A stretch of DNA of 56,397 nt from Escherichia albertii NBRC 107761 = DSM 17582 (GCF_000759775.1 NZ_BBMY01000017.1:1-56397), one strand, 5' to 3'; counted from the stretch's first letter, positions 36,995 through 46,542 are shown. Notes: generated by a model from the letters alone, not told the origin. Made by a program: numbers and translations.

Positions 36995-37036
36995 ATGGTT
37001 AATAATATTAAAGTGAGTCCATATGCCTTACGATAG
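36995..37036 (+). CDS. 13-codon leader ORF coupled to sapC
   Basis: ATG at 36995 opens a short frame reading [13 protein letters not shown] and ending in TAG at 37034-37036. The purine-rich AAGGGA lies 8 bases before the ATG. Its last codons TAT GCC TTA CGA TAG are the original end of sapB, carried in attR, so its stop overlaps the sapC start (ATG 37023) by 14 bases, just as the sapB stop does in the uninterrupted operon. The sapC ribosome site AAGGAGTGGT of the normal locus is replaced by weaker GTGAGTCCAT. The mini-ORF could therefore restore translational coupling. Translation is inferred. Confidence 0.6.
   Translation: MVNNIKVSPYALR
37022..37032. repeat. attR, right direct repeat of the sap element
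   Basis: TATGCCTTACG, identical to 29793-29803, overlaps the sapC start codon and marks the right end of the element. Confidence 0.85.
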
Positions 37037-37913
37037 CGTATACAGCGAGAAACGTCCGCCAGGTACGCTACGTACCGCCTGGCGCAAATTCTACAGTGAT
37101 GCCTCTGCGATGGTCGGCTTGTACGGTTGCGCGGGGCTGGCTGTGCTGTGTATTTTTGGCGGCTGGTTTGCGCCTTATGGCATCGATCAGCAATTTCTCG
37201 GTTATCAGCTACTGCCGCCATCATGGTCGCGTTATGGCGAAGTTTCTTTCTTCCTCGGTACGGACGATCTCGGGCGCGACGTGTTAAGTCGATTATTGAG
37301 CGGTGCTGCGCCCACCGTTGGCGGCGCATTTGTCGTGACATTTTCCGCGACGATCTGCGGTCTGGTGCTCGGTACCTTCGCCGGTGCGACACATGGCCTA
37401 CGTTCAGCCGTTCTTAACCATATTTTGGATACTTTGCTGGCGATTCCTTCGTTGCTACTGGCGATTATTGTCGTAGCATTTGCCGGGCCAAGTTTGTCAC
37501 ACGCCATGTTTGCCGTCTGGCTGGCGCTGCTGCCGCGTATGGTGCGTTCAATCTATAGCATGGTGCATGACGAGCTGGAAAAGGAGTACGTTATTGCCGC
37601 CCGGCTGGATGGCGCAACAACGCTGAATATTCTCTGGTTTGCCGTATTACCTAATATCACCGCCGGACTGGTCACCGAAATTACCCGTGCTCTATCAATG
37701 GCGATCCTCGATATCGCCGCGCTCGGTTTTCTCGATCTCGGCGCACAACTGCCCTCACCGGAATGGGGAGCGATGCTCGGCGATGCCCTGGAGCTGATTT
37801 ATGTCGCTCCGTGGACCGTCATGCTGCCTGGTGCGGCAATCATGATCAGCGTATTGCTGGTGAATCTGCTGGGTGATGGCGTACGTCGCGCGATTATTGC
37901 GGGGGTGGAATAA
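37023..37913 (+). CDS. sapC: Sap transporter permease SapC
   Basis: SapC is the DppC/OppC-type permease partner of SapB. The 296-residue protein begins [10 protein letters not shown] and has about six hydrophobic segments. The N-terminal DppC-like pattern [24 protein letters not shown] and the EAA loop [24 protein letters not shown] are present. The coding sequence is whole, but its start codon lies in attR, so upstream translation and transcription signals now come from the element. No clear sigma-70 promoter was found just upstream. The stop overlaps sapD by one base. Confidence 0.96.
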   Translation: MPYDSVYSEKRPPGTLRTAWRKFYSDASAMVGLYGCAGLAVLCIFGGWFAPYGIDQQFLGYQLLPPSWSRYGEVSFFLGTDDLGRDVLSRLLSGAAPTVGGAFVVTFSATICGLVLGTFAGATHGLRSAVLNHILDTLLAIPSLLLAIIVVAFAGPSLSHAMFAVWLALLPRMVRSIYSMVHDELEKEYVIAARLDGATTLNILWFAVLPNITAGLVTEITRALSMAILDIAALGFLDLGAQLPSPEWGAMLGDALELIYVAPWTVMLPGAAIMISVLLVNLLGDGVRRAIIAGVE

Positions 37914-38905
37914 TGCCATTACTGGATATTCGCAACCTGACCATTGAATTCAAAACCGGTGATGAGTGGGTAAAAGCCGTTGACCGCGTCAGCATGACCT
38001 TAAACGAAGGTGAAATCCGTGGTCTGGTTGGTGAATCAGGATCGGGTAAAAGCCTGATTGCGAAAGCGATTTGCGGCGTTAATAAAGATAACTGGCGCGT
38101 CACCGCTGATCGCATGCGTTTTGATGATATCGATTTACTGCGCCTCTCCGCACGAGAACGGCGCAAGCTGGTTGGGCACAACGTGTCGATGATTTTTCAG
38201 GAACCGCAATCGTGTCTCGATCCGTCAGAGCGCGTTGGTCGCCAGTTGATGCAAAACATCCCAGCCTGGACCTATAAAGGCCGTTGGTGGCAGCGTTTCG
38301 GCTGGCGCAAACGTCGCGCCATTGAGTTGCTGCACCGCGTGGGGATTAAAGATCATAAAGATGCGATGCGCAGCTTTCCTTACGAGTTGACCGAAGGTGA
38401 ATGCCAGAAAGTGATGATTGCTATTGCACTGGCGAATCAACCGCGTCTGCTGATTGCTGACGAACCGACAAACTCGATGGAGCCAACAACGCAGGCGCAA
38501 ATTTTCCGCCTGTTAACGCGGCTGAATCAAAACAGCAATACCACCATTTTGCTTATCAGCCATGACTTACAAATGCTTAGCCAGTGGGCGGATAAAATTA
38601 ACGTGCTTTATTGTGGTCAGACGGTGGAAAGCGCGCCAAGTAAGGATTTAGTCACGATGCCACATCATCCTTATACTCAGGCGCTGATCCGCGCGATACC
38701 TGATTTCGGCAGTGCGATGCCGCATAAAAGCCGCCTCAATACGCTACCCGGTGCAATCCCACTTCTGGAGCAATTACCAATTGGGTGCCGTCTTGGTCCT
38801 CGCTGTCCGTATGCGCAACGTGAATGTATTGTGACGCCGCGTTTGACGGGCGTAAAAAATCATCTCTATGCCTGTCATTTCCCGCTGAATATGGAGAAAG
38901 AGTGA
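37913..38905 (+). CDS. sapD: Sap transporter ATPase SapD
   Basis: SapD (TrkE) is an ABC ATPase of the Sap system and also supports ATP-dependent Trk potassium uptake. The 330-residue chain shows Walker [10 protein letters not shown]-loop MIFQEPQ, Walker B LLIADEP and the oligopeptide-transporter C-terminal cysteine cluster ([14 protein letters not shown]). The ABC signature is degenerate, TEGECQK in place of LSGGQ. It overlaps sapC and is one base from sapF. Confidence 0.96.
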   Translation: MPLLDIRNLTIEFKTGDEWVKAVDRVSMTLNEGEIRGLVGESGSGKSLIAKAICGVNKDNWRVTADRMRFDDIDLLRLSARERRKLVGHNVSMIFQEPQSCLDPSERVGRQLMQNIPAWTYKGRWWQRFGWRKRRAIELLHRVGIKDHKDAMRSFPYELTEGECQKVMIAIALANQPRLLIADEPTNSMEPTTQAQIFRLLTRLNQNSNTTILLISHDLQMLSQWADKINVLYCGQTVESAPSKDLVTMPHHPYTQALIRAIPDFGSAMPHKSRLNTLPGAIPLLEQLPIGCRLGPRCPYAQRECIVTPRLTGVKNHLYACHFPLNMEKE

Positions 38906-38906
38906 G

Positions 38907-39713
38907 ATGATCGAAACGTTGCTCGAAGTACGTAATTTAAGCAAAACGTTCCGCTACCGGACCGGGTGGTTTCGTCGTCAAACGGTGGAAGCGGTAAAAC
39001 CCTTGAGTTTTACATTGCGTGAACGCCAGACACTGGCGATCATCGGCGAAAATGGTTCCGGTAAGTCAACACTGGCAAAGATGCTGGCGGGAATGGTTGA
39101 ACCTACCAGCGGCGAGTTATTGATTGACGATCATCCGCTGCATTTTGGCGATTATTCTTTCCGCAGTCAGCGTATTCGCATGATTTTCCAGGATCCGTCC
39201 ACTTCGTTGAACCCGCGTCAGCGTATCTCGCAAATCCTGGATTTTCCTCTGCGTTTAAACACCGATCTGGAGCCGGAACAACGACGGAAACAGATAATTG
39301 AAACGATGCGTATGGTTGGGCTACTGCCTGATCACGTTAGCTATTACCCGCATATGTTAGCACCGGGTCAAAAACAGCGTCTGGGGCTGGCGCGCGCGCT
39401 AATATTGCGACCAAAAGTGATCATCGCCGATGAAGCCCTCGCCTCGCTGGATATGTCGATGCGTTCGCAGTTAATTAATCTGATGCTGGAGTTACAAGAG
39501 AAACAAGGCATCTCTTATATCTATGTGACTCAACATATCGGAATGATGAAGCACATCAGCGACCAGGTTCTGGTGATGCACCAGGGCGAGGTCGTCGAGC
39601 GTGGGAGTACCGCGGATGTGCTGGCCTCACCGCTGCATGAGCTTACCAGGCGGCTAATTTCCGGGCATTTTGGCGAAGCGTTGACGGCAGATGCCTGGCG
39701 CAAGGATCGCTGA
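38907..39713 (+). CDS. sapF: Sap transporter ATPase SapF
   Basis: SapF is the second ABC ATPase of the Sap system. The 268-residue protein has Walker A GENGSGKS, Q-loop MIFQDPS, Walker B VIIADEA and the H-loop histidine in TQHIGMM. Its ABC signature is also unusual, LAPGQKQR. It ends the sap operon and is followed by a hairpin and the converging efflux operon. Confidence 0.96.
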   Translation: MIETLLEVRNLSKTFRYRTGWFRRQTVEAVKPLSFTLRERQTLAIIGENGSGKSTLAKMLAGMVEPTSGELLIDDHPLHFGDYSFRSQRIRMIFQDPSTSLNPRQRISQILDFPLRLNTDLEPEQRRKQIIETMRMVGLLPDHVSYYPHMLAPGQKQRLGLARALILRPKVIIADEALASLDMSMRSQLINLMLELQEKQGISYIYVTQHIGMMKHISDQVLVMHQGEVVERGSTADVLASPLHELTRRLISGHFGEALTADAWRKDR

Positions 39714-39726
39714 TCTCTTAAACAGC

Positions 39727-39757
39727 ATTCTGACAGGGAGATAATCTCTGTCAGAAT
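39727..39757. terminator. Hairpin between sapF and the efflux operon
   Basis: ATTCTGACAG-GAGAT and ATCTC-TGTCAGAAT form a long, nearly perfect stem between converging genes. Neither side has a good T-tract, so it may act more as an mRNA 3'-end stabiliser. Confidence 0.5.
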
Positions 39758-39767
39758 GAACAACTCG

Positions 39768-40940
39768 TTAATCTTCCACCTTCTGATTACCCGTTCCGAT
39801 GAGCGCAACCAGGAGTGCCAGCGTATAACACACCGTAATCGCCAAACTCATTTTTAACAGCGTTTCCCCACCTAATCCCGACAACGGCGCGGCTATACCG
39901 CCGAAAACAAACATGCTCATCCCCATTAGCGCAGACGCCATTCCAGATTCTTGTGTTCTTACAGCACTCATTGCCTCTGCCCCACTAACGGTGCCAATGC
40001 CGCTACAAAATGCGATGGTGAAAAACAATGCCGCCAGTGCCGGGATGGGCAGTTGCCGCCATGCACATAAGAATGTGAGCAATGCACACAAAATTGCCGC
40101 AATCAGGCCAACTCGCAACAATTTCATCGCGTTAAATCGTCGGGCCAGACGTGAAAAAATCCAGGAAGCGATGATAAGTCCAATGCCGTTAAGGCCAAAT
40201 ACCAGGCTAAATTGCATTGGACTAAAGCCAAATTCTTTCTGCAACACGAAAGACGAAGAGCCGATATAAGCAAACAACCCTGCCAACATAAAACTTTGAA
40301 TCAGACAAAAGCGCATAAAACGGCGATTCTGTAACACACTTCGCCCGGTTAATAGCAATGATGAGCCCCTGTTATTTTCCGGTAAGGTCTCATGAATAAA
40401 TAACAGACACCCCAACAAGAGTACGGCACCAATCTCAGCCATAACCCAGAATAAAATGCGCCAGTCAAAGGTGCTGACGATATAACCGCCCAACACTGGC
40501 GATAACACAGGCGCCAGTCCATTCACCGTCATCAACAACGCGAAAAATTGGGTCAGCGTTACGCCCTGATATTTGTCACGAGCAATGGAACGAGAAAGCA
40601 CCGAACCACCTGCCCCCGCAATCCCCTGCATAAAACGCCAAACCACCAGCCAGTAAATATTGTTGGTTGTCGCACACAAAACGGAGGAGACAATAAACAA
40701 TAGCAACGACAAGATTAACGGGCGCTTGCGCCCGATTTTGTCGCTCAAAGGGCCGAACAGCAGTTGCCCGACACCAAGGCCAATCAGTGACGCGGTCAGC
40801 GTTAATTGCGTTATGGTCGTGGTCGCCGCCAGTTGTTTCGACATCTCAGGCAACGCAGGCAAGTAAAGGTCGGTACACATTGGGCCAATCCCGGCTAAAA
40901 GACCGAGAATTAATGCCCATGAAAGAGAGACTCTGCTCAT
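39768..40940 (-). CDS. MFS multidrug efflux transporter, Bcr/CflA type
   Basis: A 390-residue drug:proton antiporter of the DHA1 Bcr/CflA subfamily with about 12 hydrophobic helices. Visible motifs are the TM1 DLYLPALPEM pattern, motif A GPLSDKIGRKRPLI, and motif C-like GLAPVLSPVLGGYI. It is the last gene of a four-gene efflux operon, 8 bp after the outer-membrane gene. Fusion of an MFS exporter to an RND operon suggests it loads substrate into the periplasm for the tripartite pump, which is inference. Confidence 0.88.
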   Translation of the reverse strand: MSRVSLSWALILGLLAGIGPMCTDLYLPALPEMSKQLAATTTITQLTLTASLIGLGVGQLLFGPLSDKIGRKRPLILSLLLFIVSSVLCATTNNIYWLVVWRFMQGIAGAGGSVLSRSIARDKYQGVTLTQFFALLMTVNGLAPVLSPVLGGYIVSTFDWRILFWVMAEIGAVLLLGCLLFIHETLPENNRGSSLLLTGRSVLQNRRFMRFCLIQSFMLAGLFAYIGSSSFVLQKEFGFSPMQFSLVFGLNGIGLIIASWIFSRLARRFNAMKLLRVGLIAAILCALLTFLCAWRQLPIPALAALFFTIAFCSGIGTVSGAEAMSAVRTQESGMASALMGMSMFVFGGIAAPLSGLGGETLLKMSLAITVCYTLALLVALIGTGNQKVED

Positions 40941-40948
40941 ACTGCTCC

Positions 40949-42322
40949 TTACTTGAGTGATGACATACCGCCGCCCAGCGACTGCCAGAGCGTGATTCGG
41001 TTTGTGAAATCAGTGAGTTGCAACGCCAGTAATTCCTGCTGCGCGCTCCACAAGTTGCGCTGGGCCGTCAACACAGTCAGGTAATCGCCAACGCCGACCT
41101 GATAACGACGCAGGCCAATATCGACCGTTTGTTGTTCGGCATTGACATACTGGCGCTGGGCATCCCGTTGTTCTTCCAGTGTTGTCCGGCGGGCCAACGC
41201 ATCGGCGACATCCTTGAAGGCGCTCTGGACTGTTTTTTCATAAGTGGCAATGAGTCCGCGCTTTTGCGCTTCCGCGTAGCGAAGTTGCGCCAGATTACTT
41301 CCGCCAGTGAACAGCGGTAATGTCACCGAGGGCGCAAATGACCAGACCTGCATTCCGTGGCTGAACAGCGATGACAATGCATCACTGCCAACGCCGGCAC
41401 TGGCAGTCAGCGAAATCGTCGGGAAGAAGTTTGCCCGCGCTGCGCCAATATCGGCATTGGCGCTCTTCAGGTTATGTTCTGCTTCCTGAATATCCGGGCG
41501 ACGCAGCAGAACATCAGATGACACTCCCGCAGGAACCAGGCTTATCATCTGTTCCGGCAGGCTTTCCAGTGTTCCCGGTATCAGATTTTCTGCCAGCGTG
41601 GTTCCGGCGAGTAAGTTCAGGGCGTTTTTATCCTGCATCACTTGTGTCTGATAACTGGCAACGCTGGCGCGCGCCTGCTGATAAACACTCATCGCCTCAC
41701 TGACATCCGTTGCTGCCGCAGTGCCAACCTGCTGCTGGCGCTGGATAATTTTCAGCGAGTGCTCTGCACTGGCCATCGTATCTTTTGCCAGCGCCAGATT
41801 GCTGTTATCGGCAGCCAGCGTCAGCCAGGCGGTGCTGATTTCGGCAATCAGCGTTAAGCGGGTGTTCTGCGCCGTAAATTCGCTGGCAAGCCAGGTTTCC
41901 CGTGCTGCCCGCGACAAACTCTGATTGCGACCAAACAGGTCCAGCTCAAAACTGGAGACAGAACCGTTCGCTTCAGCACTGGTAGCGGTTCCGCTCGTCA
42001 GCGTACGGTTGCGGGTCGAACTTAAAGCCGCATTCACCGTCGGGAATAAAGACGCATTGGTTTGCCCATATAGCGCCCGCGCAGAATCAATATCCGCAAT
42101 CGCTTTTTGCACATCGCGGTTACTGTTCAGTGCAATGGTCACCACCTGCTGCAACCGGGGATCGTGGATCACTTGCTGCCACTCATGGCTGATTGCTTTC
42201 CCCTGGCTCTGTGTTCCCGGCAACGTCGCCGGGATTGGGGATTCAGGTGTACTGTAGTGAGGATCGAGCGACACACATCCCGCACTCAACAGCACCAGAA
42301 AAATAAGAGAACGACGCAACAT
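40949..42322 (-). CDS. RND-system outer-membrane factor (OprM/NodT lipoprotein; possible EefC)
   Basis: A 457-residue TolC-like outer-membrane channel of the NodT/OprM class. It starts with a lipoprotein signal (MLRRSLIFLVLLSAGC, lipid-modified Cys near residue 16). Two repeats of the OEP domain follow, with long alpha-helical coiled segments and the conserved SLFPTVNAALSSTRNRT and LLRRPDIQEAEHNLKSANADIGAARANFFP regions. It lies 3 bp after the RND gene. An Escherichia system called EefABC may be the same, but this could not be verified. Confidence 0.9.
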   Translation of the reverse strand: MLRRSLIFLVLLSAGCVSLDPHYSTPESPIPATLPGTQSQGKAISHEWQQVIHDPRLQQVVTIALNSNRDVQKAIADIDSARALYGQTNASLFPTVNAALSSTRNRTLTSGTATSAEANGSVSSFELDLFGRNQSLSRAARETWLASEFTAQNTRLTLIAEISTAWLTLAADNSNLALAKDTMASAEHSLKIIQRQQQVGTAAATDVSEAMSVYQQARASVASYQTQVMQDKNALNLLAGTTLAENLIPGTLESLPEQMISLVPAGVSSDVLLRRPDIQEAEHNLKSANADIGAARANFFPTISLTASAGVGSDALSSLFSHGMQVWSFAPSVTLPLFTGGSNLAQLRYAEAQKRGLIATYEKTVQSAFKDVADALARRTTLEEQRDAQRQYVNAEQQTVDIGLRRYQVGVGDYLTVLTAQRNLWSAQQELLALQLTDFTNRITLWQSLGGGMSSLK

Positions 42323-42325
42323 AAC

Positions 42326-45300
42326 TTACTCCTGACGGCGCGGTTTACCGGCAAACAAACGTTTCACCAGTACAAAAAAGAGAGGGACAAAAAAGATTGC
42401 CAGTAGCGTGGCGGTCAACGTACCGCCAATAATGCCGGTACCAATGGCGATGCGGCTGTTCGCGCCCGCGCCGGTAGCCATTGCAAGTGGCATTACCCCG
42501 GCAATAAACGCCAGTGAGGTCATGATGATCGGACGTAAACGGGTCTGCGCCGCGCGTAATGCCGCCCGACTCTCAGCAACCGCCGCTTCAGCAAACTCTA
42601 CAATCAGAATGGCGTTTTTCGACGACAAACCGATAGTGGTTAATAGCGCCACCTGGAAGTAAACGTCGTTGTTTAAATCGCGCATCCAGGCCGCCAGCGC
42701 CGCGCCGAGAAGCCCCAGCGGGATCACCAGAATGACCGAGAACGGGACTGACCAGCTTTCGTACAGTGCGGCAAGGCAGAGGAAAACCACCAGAATAGAC
42801 ACCGTGTACAGACTCATCGCCTGTCCGCTGGCGAGTTTCTCTTGCAATGACAAACCACTCCAGGCCCAGGTTGTTCCCGCAGGAAGACTGTTTGCCAGTT
42901 CCTCCATTTTTGTCATTGCATCGCCGGAACTAAAGCCAGTCGCGTTTTCGCCCTGAATTTCATAGGCTGCCGAGCCGTTGTAGCGCACCAGTCTTTCCGG
43001 TCCATACAGCCAGCGGGTGGTCGCAAAAGCAGAGAATGGTGTCATGGCGTTATCGCTGCCGCGCACAAACCATTTACCTAAGTCTGACGGCGCGGAACGA
43101 AATTCGCTGTCGCCCTGAATGTAGACTTTTTTCACACGACCACGGTCAATAAAGTCATTCACATAAGTCCCGCCCCACGCGCTGGCCAGCGTGTTGGTGA
43201 TATCGCTTAAGCTCACCCCCAGCGACACGGCCTTATTGTTATCAATATCTACCTGCAATTGCGGCATTTGCGGCAGGTCATTGGCGCGCACAGAAATCAA
43301 TTCAGAGCTTTGATTCGCCTGTTCAATTAACTGATTACGCATTTTAAGCAAGGTTTCACGGTCAATAGCGCCACTTGCCATTAATTCAAACGTAAAGCCG
43401 TTGCTTTGCCCCAGTCCATCAACGGCTGGCGGCGTCATCGCAAATACCGTGGCATCACGGATTGTGCCCAGCTCTTTGGTTGCCCGTAAGGCGATGGCTT
43501 GCGCAGTATTTTCTGCCCCTTTACGTTGTGACCAGTTTTTCAACGAAACAAACGCCATCCCGGTGTTCTGTCCGCTGCCGCTAAAACTAAAACCATCAAC
43601 GGTAAAAATAACATCGGTATTTGCTTTCTCGTTTACCAGGAACCAGTCAACGATCTGGCGATTGACTTCTGCAGTACGCGCTGCGGTTGCCCCGGCAGGC
43701 AGCGTGTACTGCACCATGATTTCGCCCTGGTCTTCAGTGGGTAAGAAACTGCCCGGCAGTTTCCACATCATCAGGGCCATTCCGCCACCCAGCACAACAT
43801 AAACGCCTATCGTTCGGGCAGCACGCTGCAGAACATAAAGCACGCCATGTTGATAGCGTACTTCTGTACGACGGTAGAAACGGTTAAATGCGCCAAAGAA
43901 GCCTTTTTTATGCGGTGGAACATGCTGGAGAACAGAACCGCACAGCGCTGGCGTTAAGGTCAATGCCACCACCACGGAAAGCAGCATTGCGGAGATAATC
44001 GTTACCGAAAACTGGCGATAAATTACCCCAGTAGAGCCCCCGAAGAAGGCCATTGGCAGAAATACGGCTGACAGCACCAGCGCAATGGCAACCAGTGCGC
44101 CAGAGATCTCGCCCATGGATTTTTCCGTAGCCTCGCGCGCGGGCAACCCTTCGTCGCGCATAATGCGTTCGACGTTCTCCACCACCACAATGGCATCGTC
44201 CACCAACAAGCCGATCGCCAGCACCATTGCAAACAACGTCAGGGTATTAATCGAATAGCCAAACAACGCAAGAACGCCGAATGTGCCCAGCAAAACGACG
44301 GGCACCGCTAACGCCGGAATCAGCGTGGCACGCAGGTTTTGCAGGAACAGATACATCACGCAAACCACCAATACGATGGCTTCAAACAGCGTCTGAATTA
44401 CGTCCTCTACGGAGATTTTAATAAATTCAGTGCTGTCTTTCGGGTATGCGATGTCGTATCCCTGCGGCATATTTCGCTGGAATTCTGCGATCTTATCCTT
44501 GACCAACGTCGCCGTATTCAGCGCATTCGCACCAGGCGACAGCATCACCGCCACCCCGGCAGACGGATGGCCGTTCAGCTTGCCAATGGCATTATAATCT
44601 TCACTGCCCATCTCTACGCGAGCCACATCCTTGATGCGAACAACCGCGCCGTCTGACTGACTTTTTACGATAATATTTTTGAACTGATCCACGGTCTGCA
44701 AACGAGACTGCGCACGCACCGTTGCCGTCAGTTGCTGGGTATTTGGCGAAGGCAATGCACCGATTTTCCCGGCTGTCACCTGCACGTTTTGCGCTTCAAT
44801 GGCGCTTTGTACGTCTGATGGCATCAGCGAGTAAGACGCCAGTTTGGCCGGATCAAGCCAGATGCGCATAGCATATTCTGCGCCAAAGACTTGCAGACTC
44901 CCGACCCCTTCAACGCGCGCCAGCGGGTCCTGAACGTTACTGACCAGCCAGTCGGCAATATCTGAACTGGTCGCTTTGTCAGTAGTGTCATAAACGGCAG
45001 CTATCAGCAGAAAGTTGCTTTGTGATTTCTCCACCGTGACACCTGTTTGCTGGACCTCACTCGGTAGGCGCGACTCTGCCTGCTGAATTTTATTTTGTAC
45101 CTGAACCTGTGCAGTATCGGGATCGGTACCTTGCTCAAAGGTCACATTAATGCTGACCGAACCATCAGAACTACTGGTTGAACTGAAATAGAGCAAATTA
45201 TCCAGCCCGGTGAGCTGTTGCTCAATAACCTGCGTTACACTGTTTTCCAGCGTTTCGGCGGAGGCTCCGGTATAGGTAGCAGAAATTCTAATGGTCGGCG

Positions 45301-45421
45301 GCGCAACGTCAGGATATTGCGCGACGGGTAATGTACGAATCGCCAGAATACCTGCCAACATAATCAAAATGGCGATAACCCAGGCAAAGACCGGGCGGCG
45401 GACAAAAAAGCGCGAAAACAT
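42326..45421 (-). CDS. RND multidrug efflux permease (HAE1/AcrB type; possible EefB)
   Basis: A 1031-residue inner-membrane proton/drug antiporter. It begins MFSRFFVRRPVFAWVIAIL and contains the HAE1 motifs: the TM4 proton-relay pair in AIGLLVDDAIVVVENVERIM, the periplasmic funnel and porter domains, and the C-terminal TIGLSSKNAILIVEFAE. Length and motifs match AcrB-class pumps, so drugs, detergents or bile salts are likely substrates. Its ATG overlaps the stop of the membrane-fusion gene in TGATG, so the subunits are made together. K-12 lacks this operon between sapF and fabI. Confidence 0.94.
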   Translation of the reverse strand: MFSRFFVRRPVFAWVIAILIMLAGILAIRTLPVAQYPDVAPPTIRISATYTGASAETLENSVTQVIEQQLTGLDNLLYFSSTSSSDGSVSINVTFEQGTDPDTAQVQVQNKIQQAESRLPSEVQQTGVTVEKSQSNFLLIAAVYDTTDKATSSDIADWLVSNVQDPLARVEGVGSLQVFGAEYAMRIWLDPAKLASYSLMPSDVQSAIEAQNVQVTAGKIGALPSPNTQQLTATVRAQSRLQTVDQFKNIIVKSQSDGAVVRIKDVARVEMGSEDYNAIGKLNGHPSAGVAVMLSPGANALNTATLVKDKIAEFQRNMPQGYDIAYPKDSTEFIKISVEDVIQTLFEAIVLVVCVMYLFLQNLRATLIPALAVPVVLLGTFGVLALFGYSINTLTLFAMVLAIGLLVDDAIVVVENVERIMRDEGLPAREATEKSMGEISGALVAIALVLSAVFLPMAFFGGSTGVIYRQFSVTIISAMLLSVVVALTLTPALCGSVLQHVPPHKKGFFGAFNRFYRRTEVRYQHGVLYVLQRAARTIGVYVVLGGGMALMMWKLPGSFLPTEDQGEIMVQYTLPAGATAARTAEVNRQIVDWFLVNEKANTDVIFTVDGFSFSGSGQNTGMAFVSLKNWSQRKGAENTAQAIALRATKELGTIRDATVFAMTPPAVDGLGQSNGFTFELMASGAIDRETLLKMRNQLIEQANQSSELISVRANDLPQMPQLQVDIDNNKAVSLGVSLSDITNTLASAWGGTYVNDFIDRGRVKKVYIQGDSEFRSAPSDLGKWFVRGSDNAMTPFSAFATTRWLYGPERLVRYNGSAAYEIQGENATGFSSGDAMTKMEELANSLPAGTTWAWSGLSLQEKLASGQAMSLYTVSILVVFLCLAALYESWSVPFSVILVIPLGLLGAALAAWMRDLNNDVYFQVALLTTIGLSSKNAILIVEFAEAAVAESRAALRAAQTRLRPIIMTSLAFIAGVMPLAMATGAGANSRIAIGTGIIGGTLTATLLAIFFVPLFFVLVKRLFAGKPRRQE

Positions 45422-46542
45422 CAGGCGTTGCCTCCATCAGCCTGAACTTCAACAGCCTTGACGGTCTGCCCTGAAGTGACTTTGGCGGAACCTTCAACAA
45501 TCAATCGGTCGCCGTTGTGCAGGCCGTTTAGCACCAGCCATTTATCACCATACGTTTCTCCCGTTTCGAGCGTTCGCTGCTCTACTTTATTGTCTTTGTT
45601 CACCACCAGCGCAGTAGCATTGCCTTTAGCATCGCGCGTGACGCCCTGTTGAGGCGCGAGAATAGCGTCTTCCATCACGCCTTCATCGACTCGGGCGCGA
45701 ACAAACATGCCGGGTAACAACTGCTGTTGTGGATTAGGAAAAATCGCCCGTAATGTCACCGAACCGGTAGATTCATCCACAGCCACCTCGGTGAGCTCCA
45801 GGCGCCCTTTTTCGCTGTAGGTTGTGCCATCTTCCAGAATAAGTGAGACGCTCAGGGTGTCGCTGTTGGTCGCCAGCGACTGTTTGCGCAGACGCAATAA
45901 ATCGACACTGGCGCGAGTGAGGTCAACATACATTGTATCCAGACCCCGAATAGTCGTTAACGCCGTATCCTGCGACGCGGTCACCAGTGCGCCAGGGGTT
46001 ACCGACGAAATGCCAATACGCCCCGAAATCGGTGCGGTTACCGTGGTCCAGTCAAGATTAATGCGCGCAGTTTCCAGCGCGGCTTTTTTCGCTTCAACAC
46101 TGGCTTTATCTTGTGCACAGACAGACTGAGCATCATCAGCATCCTGTTGTGACACACCGTTCTCTTTCACCAGCCGGGCATAGCGCTGCGCTTTCTGGCA
46201 ATCGGCTTTTACCAGTGCTTGTGCCTGTTGTAATGCCGCGCGGGCTTCATTCCATGTCGCACGATAACTGGCTGAATCAATCTGATAGAGCGGTTGTCCA
46301 GCCTTAACTAAATCGCCCTCATTAAACAGGCGATTCTGGATAACTCCCCCAACCTGCGGACGTACTTCGGCGCTGAGTGCGGCACTGGTACGCCCGGTTA
46401 ATTCACTGATCACTGAAATCGACTGTGGTTTGAGCGTCACAACCCCCACTTCTGTTTCCGCCACAGATGTATTGTTGCTTTGCGTATTATCACAACCCGA
46501 TAAGAGCAGCACTACCATTACAGTTGTTGCTATATACTTCAT
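45421..46542 (-). CDS. RND membrane-fusion protein (AcrA type; possible EefA)
   Basis: A 373-residue periplasmic adaptor with a lipoprotein signal (MKYIATTVMVVLLLSGCDN, Cys near 17). It has the lipoyl/barrel-sandwich halves (PQVGGVIQNRLFNEGDLVKAGQPLYQIDS and INLDWTTVTAPISGRIGIS), a helical hairpin between them, and the beta-barrel and membrane-proximal parts. The start is set at 46542 because it gives the lipobox and has GGAG upstream; an 11-codon longer frame exists. It is the first gene of the MFP-RND-OMF-MFS operon. Confidence 0.93.
   Translation of the reverse strand: MKYIATTVMVVLLLSGCDNTQSNNTSVAETEVGVVTLKPQSISVISELTGRTSAALSAEVRPQVGGVIQNRLFNEGDLVKAGQPLYQIDSASYRATWNEARAALQQAQALVKADCQKAQRYARLVKENGVSQQDADDAQSVCAQDKASVEAKKAALETARINLDWTTVTAPISGRIGISSVTPGALVTASQDTALTTIRGLDTMYVDLTRASVDLLRLRKQSLATNSDTLSVSLILEDGTTYSEKGRLELTEVAVDESTGSVTLRAIFPNPQQQLLPGMFVRARVDEGVMEDAILAPQQGVTRDAKGNATALVVNKDNKVEQRTLETGETYGDKWLVLNGLHNGDRLIVEGSAKVTSGQTVKAVEVQADGGNA

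Larger units (their letters stand above)
29793..37032. mobile_element. 7.2-kb integrative element inside the sap operon
   Basis: The element is defined by the 11-bp repeats TATGCCTTACG at both ends, a tyrosine integrase gene next to the right end, and cargo unrelated to sap. The repeat-to-repeat distance is 7,229 bp. In K-12 sapB and sapC overlap here with no gap. Cargo from left: LysR-type regulator, alpha/beta hydrolase, flavin oxidoreductase, AraC-type regulator, YbcL, EmrE, integrase. No phage structural, replication or excisionase gene is recognised, so it is an integrase-bearing island rather than a complete prophage. Both target genes are restored at the junctions. Confidence 0.88.

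Noticed and set aside
38400..38420. Degenerate ABC signatures in SapD (TEGECQK) and SapF (LAPGQKQR) as inactivating mutations
   Set aside because: As remembered, the same unusual signatures occur in the K-12 proteins, so they are a family trait and not damage in this strain.
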